Assembly (NCBI RefSeq): GCF_002980555.1 | Contig: NZ_PVBT01000003.1 | Location: 434,001-498,000 of the forward strand | Reading direction: 5' to 3' | DNA from: Phyllobacterium myrsinacearum | GTDB taxonomy: Bacteria; Pseudomonadota; Alphaproteobacteria; Rhizobiales; Rhizobiaceae | DNA: 64,000 nt | In this document: positions 21,521 through 30,202 of the stretch, piece by piece | Numbering within the stretch: the stretch's first letter is position 1 | Layout: each line of letters starts with the position of its first letter | Notes under the pieces: generated by a model | What the model saw: only the letters and a program-made list of their open reading frames with translations | Database searches by the model: none | Told to the model about the DNA's origin: nothing | Program-made: the position numbers and the translations under genes

Positions 21521-22088
21521 TCGTTTCCAGCCGATGTCCGGCTCCAAGCGTTTGCTGTCCGCGTGCGTTCTCGGCATGGCTCTGATCGCTGGCGGCTGCC
21601 AGGTTCGCCCGCTCTATTCCGATCCGGGTCCGGTCGCCGGAGCAGGCGCTGGCGTAAGCGGCAGCGTGCAGTCGAAACTTGCCACCATCGCCATTGCGGA
21701 AGTGGGCACGCGCGAAGCACAGCAGGTGCGCAACAATCTGATCTTCATGTTCAATCATGGAGCCGGGCAGCCTGCGAATGCCGCCTATACGCTGCAACTC
21801 GGTGTCAGCTACCAGGATCTGTCGCTTGCACTTATCCAGAACGCAACCAACGACAAATCCGGTCAGCCGACCGCCGGTTCGATGCGCATGACAGGCAGCT
21901 ATACGCTGACGCGTATTGCGGACGGCAAGGTCGTTGGCAAGGGCACCCGTCTTGTGACGGCCGACTACGATGCACCCAGACAGCGCTACGCCGTTCTGCG
22001 GGCGCAGCGCGATGCGATCAACCGGGCGGCACGGGAAGTTGCAGAGGCGTTGAATCTCAGCGTCGCACAGGACATGTCCAAGCTCTAA
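21507..22088 (+). CDS. lptE: LPS-assembly lipoprotein LptE
   Basis: A 193-residue outer-membrane lipoprotein that plugs and matures the LptD translocon. It has a lipoprotein signal peptide with the acceptor cysteine at residue 31 (ALIAGGC), directly followed by QVRPLYSD, the typical LptE start of the mature part. The rest has the alternating strands of the fold ([38 protein letters not shown]). It overlaps the end of leuS by 14 bp, and the leuS-lptE order is usual in alphaproteobacteria. Sequence is poorly conserved in this family, so context carries much of the call. Confidence 0.88.
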   Translation: MSLPDRFQPMSGSKRLLSACVLGMALIAGGCQVRPLYSDPGPVAGAGAGVSGSVQSKLATIAIAEVGTREAQQVRNNLIFMFNHGAGQPANAAYTLQLGVSYQDLSLALIQNATNDKSGQPTAGSMRMTGSYTLTRIADGKVVGKGTRLVTADYDAPRQRYAVLRAQRDAINRAAREVAEALNLSVAQDMSKL

Positions 22089-22109
22089 GGACATGACGGG
22101 GCGGTCCCC

Positions 22110-23270
22110 ATGCGTCTGATTTCCCTCTCGGCGGCCGGTTACCGGTCGCTGCAATCGATCCGGCTGGATATGCGCCAGCTTGCCGTGTTCGTTGGCGAGA
22201 ACGGTGTCGGAAAATCCAACCTTTACCGCGCCATGCAGATGATCAAGGCGGCGGCTGAGGGGACACTCTCCTATGAAATAGCCCGTGAAGGCGGCATGCA
22301 ATCGGCATTGTGGACCGGCAAGCGCAAACCCGGTCCGGTGCGCATGGTTTTCAGCGCCTCTTTTGACGATGACGAGGAAGCGATTCGGACCGGGCATGCG
22401 GTGCGCACGGGATTTGCGCCAACTTACAGCATCGAGATCGGATTGCGGCCTCCGGTTGCGGCAGGCTTTGCCTTTGAACCGCAGATCAAGGAAGAAAGTC
22501 TGACAATCGATTCCGGCCGCCGGCCGGTCGAGATGATGGGCCGCAAGGGCCCGGCGGTTTTTGCCCGCGATGATAGCGGCCGGCGAATTGAGCATCCGGT
22601 GCGCTTGCTTGATTCGGAAACCGCTTTGGCGGCGCTCGGCAATGCGGGGCGATATCCCGAAATCGGAGATTTGCGCGCCACGATTATGGGATGGCGGTTC
22701 TATCACGGCTTCCGCACGGACCGCGATTCGCCGGTCAGGCAGCCTGCTCTCGCAATTACCGCGCCGATGCTGGACGAAGACGGCCGGAATCTGGCTGCCG
22801 TTTTCGCCACACTGGTGCATATCCGCGGGGATACCGTTGATCTCGACCATTGCATCGCATCGGCCCTCGGCGGTGCGGTGCTTGATGTGCCGGTTCCCGG
22901 TGAAACCGCGACATTCGGCTTGCGGCTGCCGGAATTCCCGCAGCGGATCTTCCGGCCCGAAGAGCTTTCGGACGGGCAGATCCGGTTTCTCGCTCTGGCA
23001 GGCGCGCTGTTGTCCTACCGCCTGCCACGGCTTATCGCGCTGAATGAGCCGGAGACCAGCCTGCACCCGTCCATGCTTCCCGCCCTGGCGGAAATGATTG
23101 CCAATGCGGCGGAACGGACGCAGGTCTGGGTGGTCACCCATTCACGTATCCTTGCCGACGAGATAGAGGCGCGGACCGGGGCGCGGGCATTGACGGTGGT
23201 GCGAGACCACGGCGCAACGGTCATCAAGGGAATGCGCCTGTCCGGCAGCTATGCCGATGATGACGATTGA
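22110..23270 (+). CDS. AAA ATPase, OLD/RecF-like (AAA_21 family)
   Basis: A 386-residue ABC-class ATPase. Walker A is GENGVGKSNLYRA near residue 29-41; the signature-like segment EELSDGQIRFLALAGALL and the Walker B LIALNEPETSLHP follow near residues 285-320, and a VVTHSRILADEIEAR H-loop closes the core. The N-terminus (LISLSAAGYRSLQSIRLDM) is the usual RecF/OLD start. No TOPRIM domain follows, so it is an ATPase-only protein of the COG4637 kind. These are predicted to act on DNA or in defence, but this group is uncharacterised. It lies 21 bp after lptE, where holA is commonly found. Confidence 0.8.
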   Translation: MRLISLSAAGYRSLQSIRLDMRQLAVFVGENGVGKSNLYRAMQMIKAAAEGTLSYEIAREGGMQSALWTGKRKPGPVRMVFSASFDDDEEAIRTGHAVRTGFAPTYSIEIGLRPPVAAGFAFEPQIKEESLTIDSGRRPVEMMGRKGPAVFARDDSGRRIEHPVRLLDSETALAALGNAGRYPEIGDLRATIMGWRFYHGFRTDRDSPVRQPALAITAPMLDEDGRNLAAVFATLVHIRGDTVDLDHCIASALGGAVLDVPVPGETATFGLRLPEFPQRIFRPEELSDGQIRFLALAGALLSYRLPRLIALNEPETSLHPSMLPALAEMIANAAERTQVWVVTHSRILADEIEARTGARALTVVRDHGATVIKGMRLSGSYADDDD

Positions 23271-23306
23271 ACTTCGTCCGCTCCCGCTTTCCGCGTGGAT
23301 GCGCTG

Positions 23307-23329
23307 CCGGAAGAAATAATTTTCTCCGG
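23307..23329. promoter_or_regulatory. Inverted repeat with AT-rich core upstream of tauA
   Basis: CCGGA and TCCGG flank a core GAAATAATTTTC, itself symmetrical (GAAA/TTTC). It lies about 90 bp before tauA. The core GAAATA..ATTTTCTC recurs at 26262-26276 upstream of the ssu genes, so it may be a shared sulfur-response site. A second repeat CTCTAC/GTAGAG (23355-23373) follows closer to the gene. Confidence 0.35.
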
Positions 23330-23419
23330 CGGGCGGAAACTTGGCAGATCGTAACTCTACAATTCGAGTAGAGATGACCAGAGTTGGAACAGGATTGTTT
23401 CAACAGGTCAGGATCACCG

Positions 23420-24427
23420 ATGTTCACCCGCCGTCATTTCCTTGCTGCAACCACTGTTCTTTTCAGTCTCGGGGCGTTTGCTTCCGCCCGCGCGGAGGAT
23501 CTGAAGATCACCATCGGCTATCAAACGGTGGTCGAGCCGTCCAAGGTGCCACAGGCGGATGGTGCCTATGAAAAGGCCACCTCTGCCAAAATCGACTGGC
23601 GGAAATTCGATTCCGGCGCGGACGTTATTGCCGCCGTTGCTTCGGGTTCGGTTGATATCGGCTATGTCGGGTCTAGTCCGCTCGCCGCCGCTGCCAGCCG
23701 CGAGCTGCCGATCCAGACCATTCTCGTTGTCGGTCTCATCGGCGAATCGGAAGCGCTGGTCGCCCGCAATGGCTCCAATGTCGATACCATCGCTGATCTG
23801 GCCGGAAAGAAAGTCGCCGTTCCCTTTGTGTCGACGACGCATTACAGCCTGCTTGCCGCTTTGAAGCATGAAGGCGTCGATTCAAAGTCAGTCAACATTC
23901 TCAACCTGCGTCCGCCGGAGATCGCCGCGGCCTGGGAGCGCGGTGATACCGATGCGGCCTATGTGTGGGATCCGGCGCTTGGCCAGATCAGGACCAGCGG
24001 AAAAATCATCGTGGATTCCTCGAAGGTGGCGCAGTGGGGTGCGCCGACATTTGACGCATGGATCGTCCGCACGGAATTTGCCGAAAAACATCCGGACGCC
24101 GTCCGCGATTTCGTCAAGGTGACCGGGGCGGCCTATGCCGATTATCTGGCAAAGCCGGATGCGTGGTCCGCATCGTCGCCGCAGGCCGGAAAGATCAGCC
24201 GCCTGACGGGAGCAAAGGCCGATGACGTGCCGCTTCTGTTGAAGGGGTATGTTTTCCCGGCGCTGAGCGAACAGGCATCCTCCAGGTTCCTCGGCGGCGA
24301 TACGGTCAAGGCCATCGCGGCCACATCGCAATTTCTGAAGGAGCAGGGAAAGATCGACGCTGTCCTTCCCGACTACTCGAAATATGCAACGGCAAAATTC
24401 GTGGAGGCGGCGCTCGCATCGAACTGA
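23420..24427 (+). CDS. tauA: Taurine ABC transporter periplasmic binding protein
   Basis: A 335-residue periplasmic solute-binding protein. The signal peptide starts TRRHFLAATTVLF, which resembles a twin-arginine signal, with cleavage near ARAED. Stretches shared with known TauA proteins include ITIGYQTVVEPSKV, IDWRKFDSGADVI, GYVGSSPLAAAAS, VPFVSTTHYSLLAALKH and QWGAPTFDAWIV. I start at ATG 23420, 7 nt after AGGA; a GTG-like start 12 codons up would spoil the signal peptide. It begins tauABC. No taurine dioxygenase (tauD) lies in this operon. Confidence 0.92.
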   Translation: MFTRRHFLAATTVLFSLGAFASARAEDLKITIGYQTVVEPSKVPQADGAYEKATSAKIDWRKFDSGADVIAAVASGSVDIGYVGSSPLAAAASRELPIQTILVVGLIGESEALVARNGSNVDTIADLAGKKVAVPFVSTTHYSLLAALKHEGVDSKSVNILNLRPPEIAAAWERGDTDAAYVWDPALGQIRTSGKIIVDSSKVAQWGAPTFDAWIVRTEFAEKHPDAVRDFVKVTGAAYADYLAKPDAWSASSPQAGKISRLTGAKADDVPLLLKGYVFPALSEQASSRFLGGDTVKAIAATSQFLKEQGKIDAVLPDYSKYATAKFVEAALASN

Positions 24428-24538
24428 GTTCGTAACCTTGTAATGCGGGGGTGTTCATGTGTTCTTTCCGGTCTTCGGGGTTCCCTCTCCCCCGGAGGCC
24501 GGGAAGACCGTGAACGCCGCCGTTCAACCGGTGGATTT

Positions 24539-25312
24539 ATGGCACATCTCTTTCTCGATCATGTCTCTGTGCACTATGACGGTCAGGCGCAGCCTGCAGT
24601 CACCCAGACCAGCATTTCCGTCAGATCAGGCGATTTCGTTGTTCTGGTTGGCCGGTCCGGCTGCGGCAAGACCACCTTGCTCAACGCCGCGGCCGGATTG
24701 GTGCCGCCAACCGGAGGAACGGTGACCGTGGATGGAAAGACCATCACGGCGCCCGGTGCCGATCGGGCTGTGGTCTTCCAGAACGACGCGCTGTTTCCCT
24801 GGTTGAACGTGCGGGACAATGTCAGCTTCGCCCTGACGCTGCGCGGTGTGCCTTTACGGGAAAGAGACGCTGCTGCGGTCCGCCTGCTGGAGCGCGTCAA
24901 GCTGGATGGCATCGGCGGCAAGGCGATCTGGGAATTGTCGGGCGGCATGCGCCAGCGGATTGGCCTTGCCCGGGCGCTTGCGGCGGAACCGGATTTCCTG
25001 TTGATGGATGAGCCGCTGGGTGCGCTCGACGCCTTGACGCGCGAGCGCATGCAGACCCTGCTTCTCGATATCTGGGCCGCCAACGCCGTCGGTGTTCTCA
25101 TGGTAACCCATGGCATTGACGAAGCACTGCTGCTGGCGACGCGCATCGTCGTGCTGGCGCCGGGTCCGGGCCGGGTTGTCAGGGAGATCGAGGCTGGTTT
25201 TGGCCGCCGCTATGCCGGCGGTGAGCCGGTCCGGTCGATCAAGGCTGACCCGGCATTCAATCAAGCCCGTGCCGAGCTCGAAGATTCCATTCTTGAAGGG
25301 GAGGCGGCATGA
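24539..25312 (+). CDS. tauB: Taurine ABC transporter ATP-binding protein
   Basis: The 257-residue cytoplasmic ATPase of the importer. Walker A is GRSGCGKTTLLNAA near residue 37-50; the signature LSGGMRQRIGLARALA and Walker [17 protein letters not shown] follow, with the switch histidine in MVTHGIDEA. ATG 24539 is the natural start (MAHLFLDHVSVHYDG); the frame is open for 32 codons before it without conservation. The stop overlaps the tauC start as ATGA. It follows tauA by 111 bp, somewhat far, in the same direction. Confidence 0.93.
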   Translation: MAHLFLDHVSVHYDGQAQPAVTQTSISVRSGDFVVLVGRSGCGKTTLLNAAAGLVPPTGGTVTVDGKTITAPGADRAVVFQNDALFPWLNVRDNVSFALTLRGVPLRERDAAAVRLLERVKLDGIGGKAIWELSGGMRQRIGLARALAAEPDFLLMDEPLGALDALTRERMQTLLLDIWAANAVGVLMVTHGIDEALLLATRIVVLAPGPGRVVREIEAGFGRRYAGGEPVRSIKADPAFNQARAELEDSILEGEAA

Positions 25313-26160
25313 CACTCTCTGTTGAGATCAGCCGGGATGTTGCCGTTGAAAACGCCGCGGAGCGGCCCGGCGGCAAAAGGGCAAAGCCTTCAGCGAAACA
25401 GCTGGCCCGTATTGCCAGTGCGCTAACCATTGCCGGCCTGCTGCTTGTCTGGATTGCCGCGGCGCATTTCAAACTGGTTTCTCCGGTTTTTCTGCCCGCA
25501 CCCTCGGCGGTGCTGTGGAAGTTCTATTCCGTCGCAACCAATGGCTTTGTCGACGCCACGCTGTGGCAGCACCTGCTCGCGAGCCTGCTGCGCGTGTTCG
25601 CGGCCCTGCTGCTTGCGCTCATTGTCGCTGTTCCCGCTGGCATTGCCATTGGTGTCAGTGCCATAGGACGCGGTATTTTCGATCCCATCATCGAATTTAT
25701 CCGGCCCATCCCGCCGCTGGCCTATCTGCCGCTGGTCATTATCTGGTTCGGTATAGGCGAGCCATCCAAGATACTGGTGATTGCCATTGCCATGCTGGCG
25801 CCGATTGCCATTTCTACCGCTGCCGGTGTGAAAGGCGCTTCGCTTGACCGGATCAATGCGGCGCGCGCCCTCGGCGCCACGCGTGCGCAGGTCGTCCGCC
25901 ACGTGATTCTGCCAAGTGCACTTCCCTCCATCCTGACCGGCTTGCGCATTGCGCTTGGAGCGGGATGGTCGACGCTGGTTGCGGCGGAACTGGTGGCTGC
26001 CACGCGCGGTCTCGGCTTCATGATCCAGTCGGCGGCGCAGTTCCTGGTAACGGATGTCGTCATCATGGGCATTTTCATCATCGCCATCGTCGCATTCATC
26101 CTGGAAATCGGGATCAGGCGGCTGGAGCGTATGGTGGTGCCCTGGGCCGGGCGGGAATAG
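25309..26160 (+). CDS. tauC: Taurine ABC transporter permease
   Basis: A 283-residue inner-membrane permease of the BPD_transp_1 family with about six membrane segments. Its cytoplasmic coupling loop is GASLDRINAARALGATRAQVVRHVILPSALP, the EAA-type motif that contacts the ATPase. The N-terminal 40 residues are polar and lysine-rich. ATG 25309 overlaps the tauB stop codon, so translation is coupled. The operon ends here; a large hairpin follows 136 bp downstream. Confidence 0.92.
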   Translation: MTLSVEISRDVAVENAAERPGGKRAKPSAKQLARIASALTIAGLLLVWIAAAHFKLVSPVFLPAPSAVLWKFYSVATNGFVDATLWQHLLASLLRVFAALLLALIVAVPAGIAIGVSAIGRGIFDPIIEFIRPIPPLAYLPLVIIWFGIGEPSKILVIAIAMLAPIAISTAAGVKGASLDRINAARALGATRAQVVRHVILPSALPSILTGLRIALGAGWSTLVAAELVAATRGLGFMIQSAAQFLVTDVVIMGIFIIAIVAFILEIGIRRLERMVVPWAGRE

Positions 26161-26261
26161 ACAACGTCTGCAGCTCGATGGTCTTGCGGCGGGGAATCGC
26201 CCGGCCTTTGCTTCCGCCTGCGCAACGCCGAGAAAACCAATCCGCATGCGGTCTGTTATAC

Positions 26262-26276
26262 GAAATATATTTTCTC
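26262..26276. promoter_or_regulatory. AT-rich motif upstream of ssuA, repeated from upstream of tauA
   Basis: GAAATATATTTTCTC lies 106 bp before ssuA; upstream of tauA the matching string GAAATAATTTTCTC is at 23313-23326. The two differ by one inserted base. A shared position before both sulfonate operons suggests a common regulator, which is not identified here. Confidence 0.35.
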
Positions 26277-26295
26277 TATAGAAATAGTCGAGTTG

Positions 26296-26342
26296 AATAG
26301 CATTGGGGCCATTCCCGATCACGGGAGGGCCCCAATGCTATT
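26296..26342. repeat. Large perfect hairpin between the tau and ssu operons
   Basis: Two 15-base arms, AATAGCATTGGGGCC (26296-26310) and GGCCCCAATGCTATT (26328-26342), pair perfectly. Inside, TCCCG (26313-26317) pairs with CGGGA (26322-26326) around the loop ATCA. The whole folds into a two-part rod of about 20 bp. No T-run follows, so it is not a typical intrinsic terminator; it lies 39 bp before the ssuA start codon. Confidence 0.7.
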
Positions 26343-26381
26343 CCGGTGACGCTCTCCCAAACCACAGAATTGCGAGAGCCC

Positions 26382-27338
26382 ATGCCTAACCTGACGCGCA
26401 GACTATTTGCTGCTCTTGTCCTTGCAGCAACGGCTGTTGCGGCAACGGCTTCCTACGCCGCCGAGCCGCTGCAGGAGTACAAGATCGGCTTCCAGAAGAC
26501 GAGCCTACCGGTCATTGCCCAGCAGCAGAAGGTGATTGAAAAGGTCCTGGAACCCAAGGGTATCAAGGTCAAATGGGTCGAGTTTACAGCCGGACCGCCC
26601 CTGGTCGAGGCGCTGAATGTCGGCAGCATCGATGTCGGATGGGTCGGCGATGCCCCACCGATTTTCGGGCAGTCCGCGGGTTCGGCCATTGTCTATGTCG
26701 CCGCCCTGCCATCCAACGGCAAAGGCGAGGCGATTTTTGTCAAGCCGGGTTCCGCCGTCCAGTCATTGGCCGATCTGAAGGGCAGGAAAGTCGGCGTCGG
26801 CAAGGGAACCAGCGCGCATAATCTGCTGGTCGCTGCGCTTGAGAAAGCCCATATCGGCTATGACGAGATTACCCCGGTTTATCTGAGCCCGGCGGATGCC
26901 GCAGCGGCTTTTGCCAGCGACAAGATCGACGCATGGGCGGTCTGGGATCCGTTCTTTGCCATTGCCGAGACGCGCTATCAGCCGCGCATCCTCGCGCGCT
27001 CCAGCGACGTGCTGGACGTCAACACCTATTTTCTGGCCAATCGCGGCTTCGCCGCTGCGCATCCGGATGTGGTGACAACAACCATCGATGCCTTGAAGCA
27101 AGCGGCCGCATGGGCCGAGGCGAACAAGGACAAGGTGGCAGCGGCACTGCATGAGGTCACCGGCGTTCCGCTCGAGGCGCAGACCATTGCCGCCAACCGG
27201 TCGGTGTTCGGCATCTTCCCGATCACACCAGAGATCGTCGCGCATCAGCAGGAGACGGCGGACAGGTTCTTCAAGCTGAAGCTGATCCCCAAAGCCATCA
27301 GGATTTCCGATGCCGTCTGGACGGCCCCCGGCAACTGA
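26382..27338 (+). CDS. ssuA: Aliphatic sulfonate ABC transporter substrate-binding protein
   Basis: A 318-residue periplasmic binding protein with a classic signal peptide ([22 protein letters not shown], cleavage near SYAAE). Family segments: [48 protein letters not shown] and [18 protein letters not shown], all typical of SsuA. I start at ATG 26382 because the signal peptide begins there; GAGAG lies just before it. It opens the ssu operon, ahead of the monooxygenase gene. Confidence 0.92.
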   Translation: MPNLTRRLFAALVLAATAVAATASYAAEPLQEYKIGFQKTSLPVIAQQQKVIEKVLEPKGIKVKWVEFTAGPPLVEALNVGSIDVGWVGDAPPIFGQSAGSAIVYVAALPSNGKGEAIFVKPGSAVQSLADLKGRKVGVGKGTSAHNLLVAALEKAHIGYDEITPVYLSPADAAAAFASDKIDAWAVWDPFFAIAETRYQPRILARSSDVLDVNTYFLANRGFAAAHPDVVTTTIDALKQAAAWAEANKDKVAAALHEVTGVPLEAQTIAANRSVFGIFPITPEIVAHQQETADRFFKLKLIPKAIRISDAVWTAPGN

Positions 27339-27396
27339 ACGGAACAACCGGAATGCGGAGATCGACCCGCACCATGGAAAGAACTGGAACCACACC

Positions 27397-28566
27397 ATGA
27401 CGCAGCCAGCAAATGCCACGCAAGCCCCGCTTGATTTCTTCTGGTTCATTCCCACCCATGGGGACGGAACCTATCTCGGTTCGGAAACACAGCAGCGGCC
27501 GCCTGAATTTGCCTATTTCAAGGAGATTGCCCAGGCCGTCGACCGGTTGGGTTTTCCCGGCGTGCTGCTGCCGACGGGCCAAAGCTGCGAGGATTCCTGG
27601 ATTACCGCGACCGGTCTTGCCGCCCATACGGAACGGCTGAAGTTTCTGGTGGCGCTGCGTCCCGGCATCGTTTCTCCGGTCTTTGCCGCCCGGCAGACAG
27701 CCGCGCTCGACCGGCTCAGCAATGGGCGCCTGCTGCTCAATGTCGTGGTCGGCGGCAACCCGACGGAACTTGCAGGCGATGGCGTCTTCCTGCCGCACGA
27801 TCAGCGCTACGAACAGGCAGCCGAGTTCCTGAAAATCTGGCAGGGTTTGGTGACGGGCGAGACCGTCGATTTTGAAGGCAGGCATTACCGGGTTCAGGGC
27901 GGGCGGCTCGATCTGCTGCCGGTGCAGACGCCGCCTCCGCTTTACTTTGGCGGTTCGTCCGATGCTGGTCAGGATCTGGCTGCCGAGCAGGTGGACATGT
28001 ACCTCACCTGGGGCGAGCCGGTGGCGCAGGTCGCCGAGAAGATCGAGCGGGCGCGCAAGAAGGCAGCGCTCAAGGGCCGCACGCTGCGGTTCGGCATAAG
28101 GCTGCATTTCATCGTCCGCGAAACCGAAGACGAGGCCTGGGCCGCGGCGGACAGGCTGATCAGCCGTGTGACCGACGCGCAGATCGAGATCGCACAGCAG
28201 CGCTTCCTCAAGGAAATGGATTCCGTCGGCCAGCGCCGCATGGCAGAGCTGCATGGCGGACGCCGTGACAGGCTGCTTGTCGGCCCCAATCTGTGGGCGG
28301 GCGTCGGACTGGTTCGCGGCGGGGCGGGCACCGCCCTTGTCGGCAGTCCGGAAAGCATTGCTGCACGCATCCGCGAATATCAGGACGTGGGTATCGATAC
28401 GGTGATCGGTTCCGGTTATCCGCATCTTGAAGAGGCCTACCGCGTTGCCGAATTGCTGTTTCCGCAGCTGGGACTGGGCGGACGGAAGAATACGCTCCGC
28501 CAGGAGATCGCCAACGAGTTTGCCGTTGGTTTCCACGGCGCCAAACGGCTGCAGGCGTCCTCGTGA
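27397..28566 (+). CDS. ssuD: FMNH2-dependent alkanesulfonate monooxygenase
   Basis: Uses reduced flavin and oxygen to split the carbon-sulfur bond of alkanesulfonates, releasing sulfite for assimilation. The 389 residues and the TIM-barrel landmarks [34 protein letters not shown] and [14 protein letters not shown] fit SsuD of the bacterial luciferase superfamily. Start ATG 27397, with GGAA 9-12 nt before. It lies between ssuA and ssuC, whose GTG start overlaps its stop. The flavin reductase partner SsuE is not in the window and may be supplied by another gene. Confidence 0.95.
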   Translation: MTQPANATQAPLDFFWFIPTHGDGTYLGSETQQRPPEFAYFKEIAQAVDRLGFPGVLLPTGQSCEDSWITATGLAAHTERLKFLVALRPGIVSPVFAARQTAALDRLSNGRLLLNVVVGGNPTELAGDGVFLPHDQRYEQAAEFLKIWQGLVTGETVDFEGRHYRVQGGRLDLLPVQTPPPLYFGGSSDAGQDLAAEQVDMYLTWGEPVAQVAEKIERARKKAALKGRTLRFGIRLHFIVRETEDEAWAAADRLISRVTDAQIEIAQQRFLKEMDSVGQRRMAELHGGRRDRLLVGPNLWAGVGLVRGGAGTALVGSPESIAARIREYQDVGIDTVIGSGYPHLEEAYRVAELLFPQLGLGGRKNTLRQEIANEFAVGFHGAKRLQASS

Positions 28567-29342
28567 GCAGGGCGCTTCAATCCATTGGCCGCAGCGCCAT
28601 AGGCTGGCTGCTTCCGGCCCTGCTGCTTGTCGGGTGGGAGATTGCGTCGCGCGCCGGTGTCATCTCGGCCAATGTCCTGCCAGCGCCCTCTGCCGTGGGG
28701 GCGGCTTTCTGGAAACTGCTTCTGTCAGGCGAACTTTTGGAAAATATCCGCATATCGACACTGCGTGCGTTGAGCGGCTTCGTTGTGGGCGGCGCCATCG
28801 GTTTTGGTCTTGGTCTTGCCAATGGCCTCTCCGCGCTCAGCCGCGGCCTCACCGATACCACCATCCAGATGATCCGCAATATCCCGCATCTGGCCCTCAT
28901 CCCGCTGGTGATCCTGTGGTTCGGCATCGATGAGGAAGCAAAACTGTTTCTGGTGGCGCTCGGGGTTTTCTTCCCGATCTACATCAACACGCTCCTCGGC
29001 ATTCAGGGTGTCGATCCGCAGTTGGTCGAAATGGGCCGCATCTACGGCATGTCCCGCTCGCAATTGTTCACGCGGGTTATCCTGCCGGGCGCCCTGCCAT
29101 CGATTTTCGTCGGGCTGCGCTATGCGCTGGGGATCATGTGGCTGACGCTGATCGTGGCCGAGACGATCTCCGCCTCCTCCGGCCTTGGCTATATGGCCAT
29201 GCAGGCGCGGGAGTTCCTGCTGATCGATGTGGTTGTCCTGTCAATTCTCATCTATGCGCTTCTTGGAAAACTCGCCGATGCCCTGGCGCGTTCGCTTGAG
29301 CGGCTTTCCCTGCAATGGCATCCCGCCTTTCAAAACGTGTGA
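28563..29342 (+). CDS. ssuC: Aliphatic sulfonate ABC transporter permease
   Basis: A 259-residue permease of the same family as TauC, with about six membrane segments and the EAA-type loop [31 protein letters not shown]. It starts with GTG at 28563, which overlaps the ssuD stop as GTGA, so the two are translationally coupled. It is 9 bp before ssuB. Pairing with SsuA and SsuB is inferred from the operon. Confidence 0.93.
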   Translation: MSRALQSIGRSAIGWLLPALLLVGWEIASRAGVISANVLPAPSAVGAAFWKLLLSGELLENIRISTLRALSGFVVGGAIGFGLGLANGLSALSRGLTDTTIQMIRNIPHLALIPLVILWFGIDEEAKLFLVALGVFFPIYINTLLGIQGVDPQLVEMGRIYGMSRSQLFTRVILPGALPSIFVGLRYALGIMWLTLIVAETISASSGLGYMAMQAREFLLIDVVVLSILIYALLGKLADALARSLERLSLQWHPAFQNV

Positions 29343-29351
29343 GGAACGACG

Positions 29352-30152
29352 ATGACCGCAGCAACCGTCACCGCCCGCCAATCCTTTGTTGAAACCACGG
29401 CCCGCGCAACCGTAACGGCACGCAAGATTGCGTTTTCGTTCCGTAACGTTACCAAACGATTCGGCGACAAGACCGTGTTGCAGGGCATCGACCTTGACGT
29501 GCATGACGGCCAGTTCGTTGCCGTTATCGGCAAGAGCGGCTGCGGAAAGAGCACATTGCTGCGGCTTTTGGCCGGGCTCGACAGGCCGACATCCGGCGAA
29601 CTCGTTCACGCCGGCGAAACCGGGGATCAGAAGCGCACGCGCATCATGTTCCAAGAGCCGCGCCTCCTGCCGTGGGCGCGGGTAGGTGCCAATGTGGATG
29701 TCGGGTTGACCGGCATCGCCAGAGGGGCCGAGGTCCGGCAGAAGAGCCTCGATATCCTTGCGGAGGTGGGACTTGCCGATCGCAGCGAAGAGTGGCCTTC
29801 AGTGCTGTCGGGCGGGCAGCGTCAACGCGTGGCCCTGGCCCGGGCGCTGGTCGGGCATCCCCGCATTCTGGCGTTGGATGAGCCGCTTGGGGCGCTGGAT
29901 GCCCTGACCCGCATTGAAATGCAGCAATTGCTGGAACGCATCTGGCTCGACAAGAAATTCACAGCGGTGCTGGTGACGCACGATGTGGCGGAAGCCGTTG
30001 CGCTGGCGGACCGTGTTGTCGTGATCGACAGCGGCCGGATTGCACTTGATCTGGCCATTCCAATGGAGCGGCCGCGGCGGCATGCCTCGCCGGAGCTTGC
30101 CTTTTTCGAGCGCCAGATCCTGGACCAGCTTTATCAGCAAAAAACACCTTGA
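29352..30152 (+). CDS. ssuB: Aliphatic sulfonate ABC transporter ATP-binding protein
   Basis: A 266-residue ATPase. Walker A is [14 protein letters not shown] near residue 60-73; then the Q-loop FQEPRLLPW, signature [15 protein letters not shown], Walker [17 protein letters not shown] and the switch histidine in LVTHDVAEA. The N-terminal 30 residues before [14 protein letters not shown] are a threonine/alanine-rich extension of no known role. GAGGAA lies 6 nt before the ATG. The gene is followed after 50 bp by the dioxygenase gene. Confidence 0.94.
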   Translation: MTAATVTARQSFVETTARATVTARKIAFSFRNVTKRFGDKTVLQGIDLDVHDGQFVAVIGKSGCGKSTLLRLLAGLDRPTSGELVHAGETGDQKRTRIMFQEPRLLPWARVGANVDVGLTGIARGAEVRQKSLDILAEVGLADRSEEWPSVLSGGQRQRVALARALVGHPRILALDEPLGALDALTRIEMQQLLERIWLDKKFTAVLVTHDVAEAVALADRVVVIDSGRIALDLAIPMERPRRHASPELAFFERQILDQLYQQKTP

Positions 30153-30202
30153 AGTTGAATGCACCGGGATAGACAATCCGGTTGCATAGGGAGACCCTGG
30201 CT

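Noticed and set aside
18842-21577. 911-codon open frame antisense to leuS
   Set aside because: Long but fully inside a conserved gene on the other strand; composition rich in His, Arg and Gln as expected of an antisense shadow.
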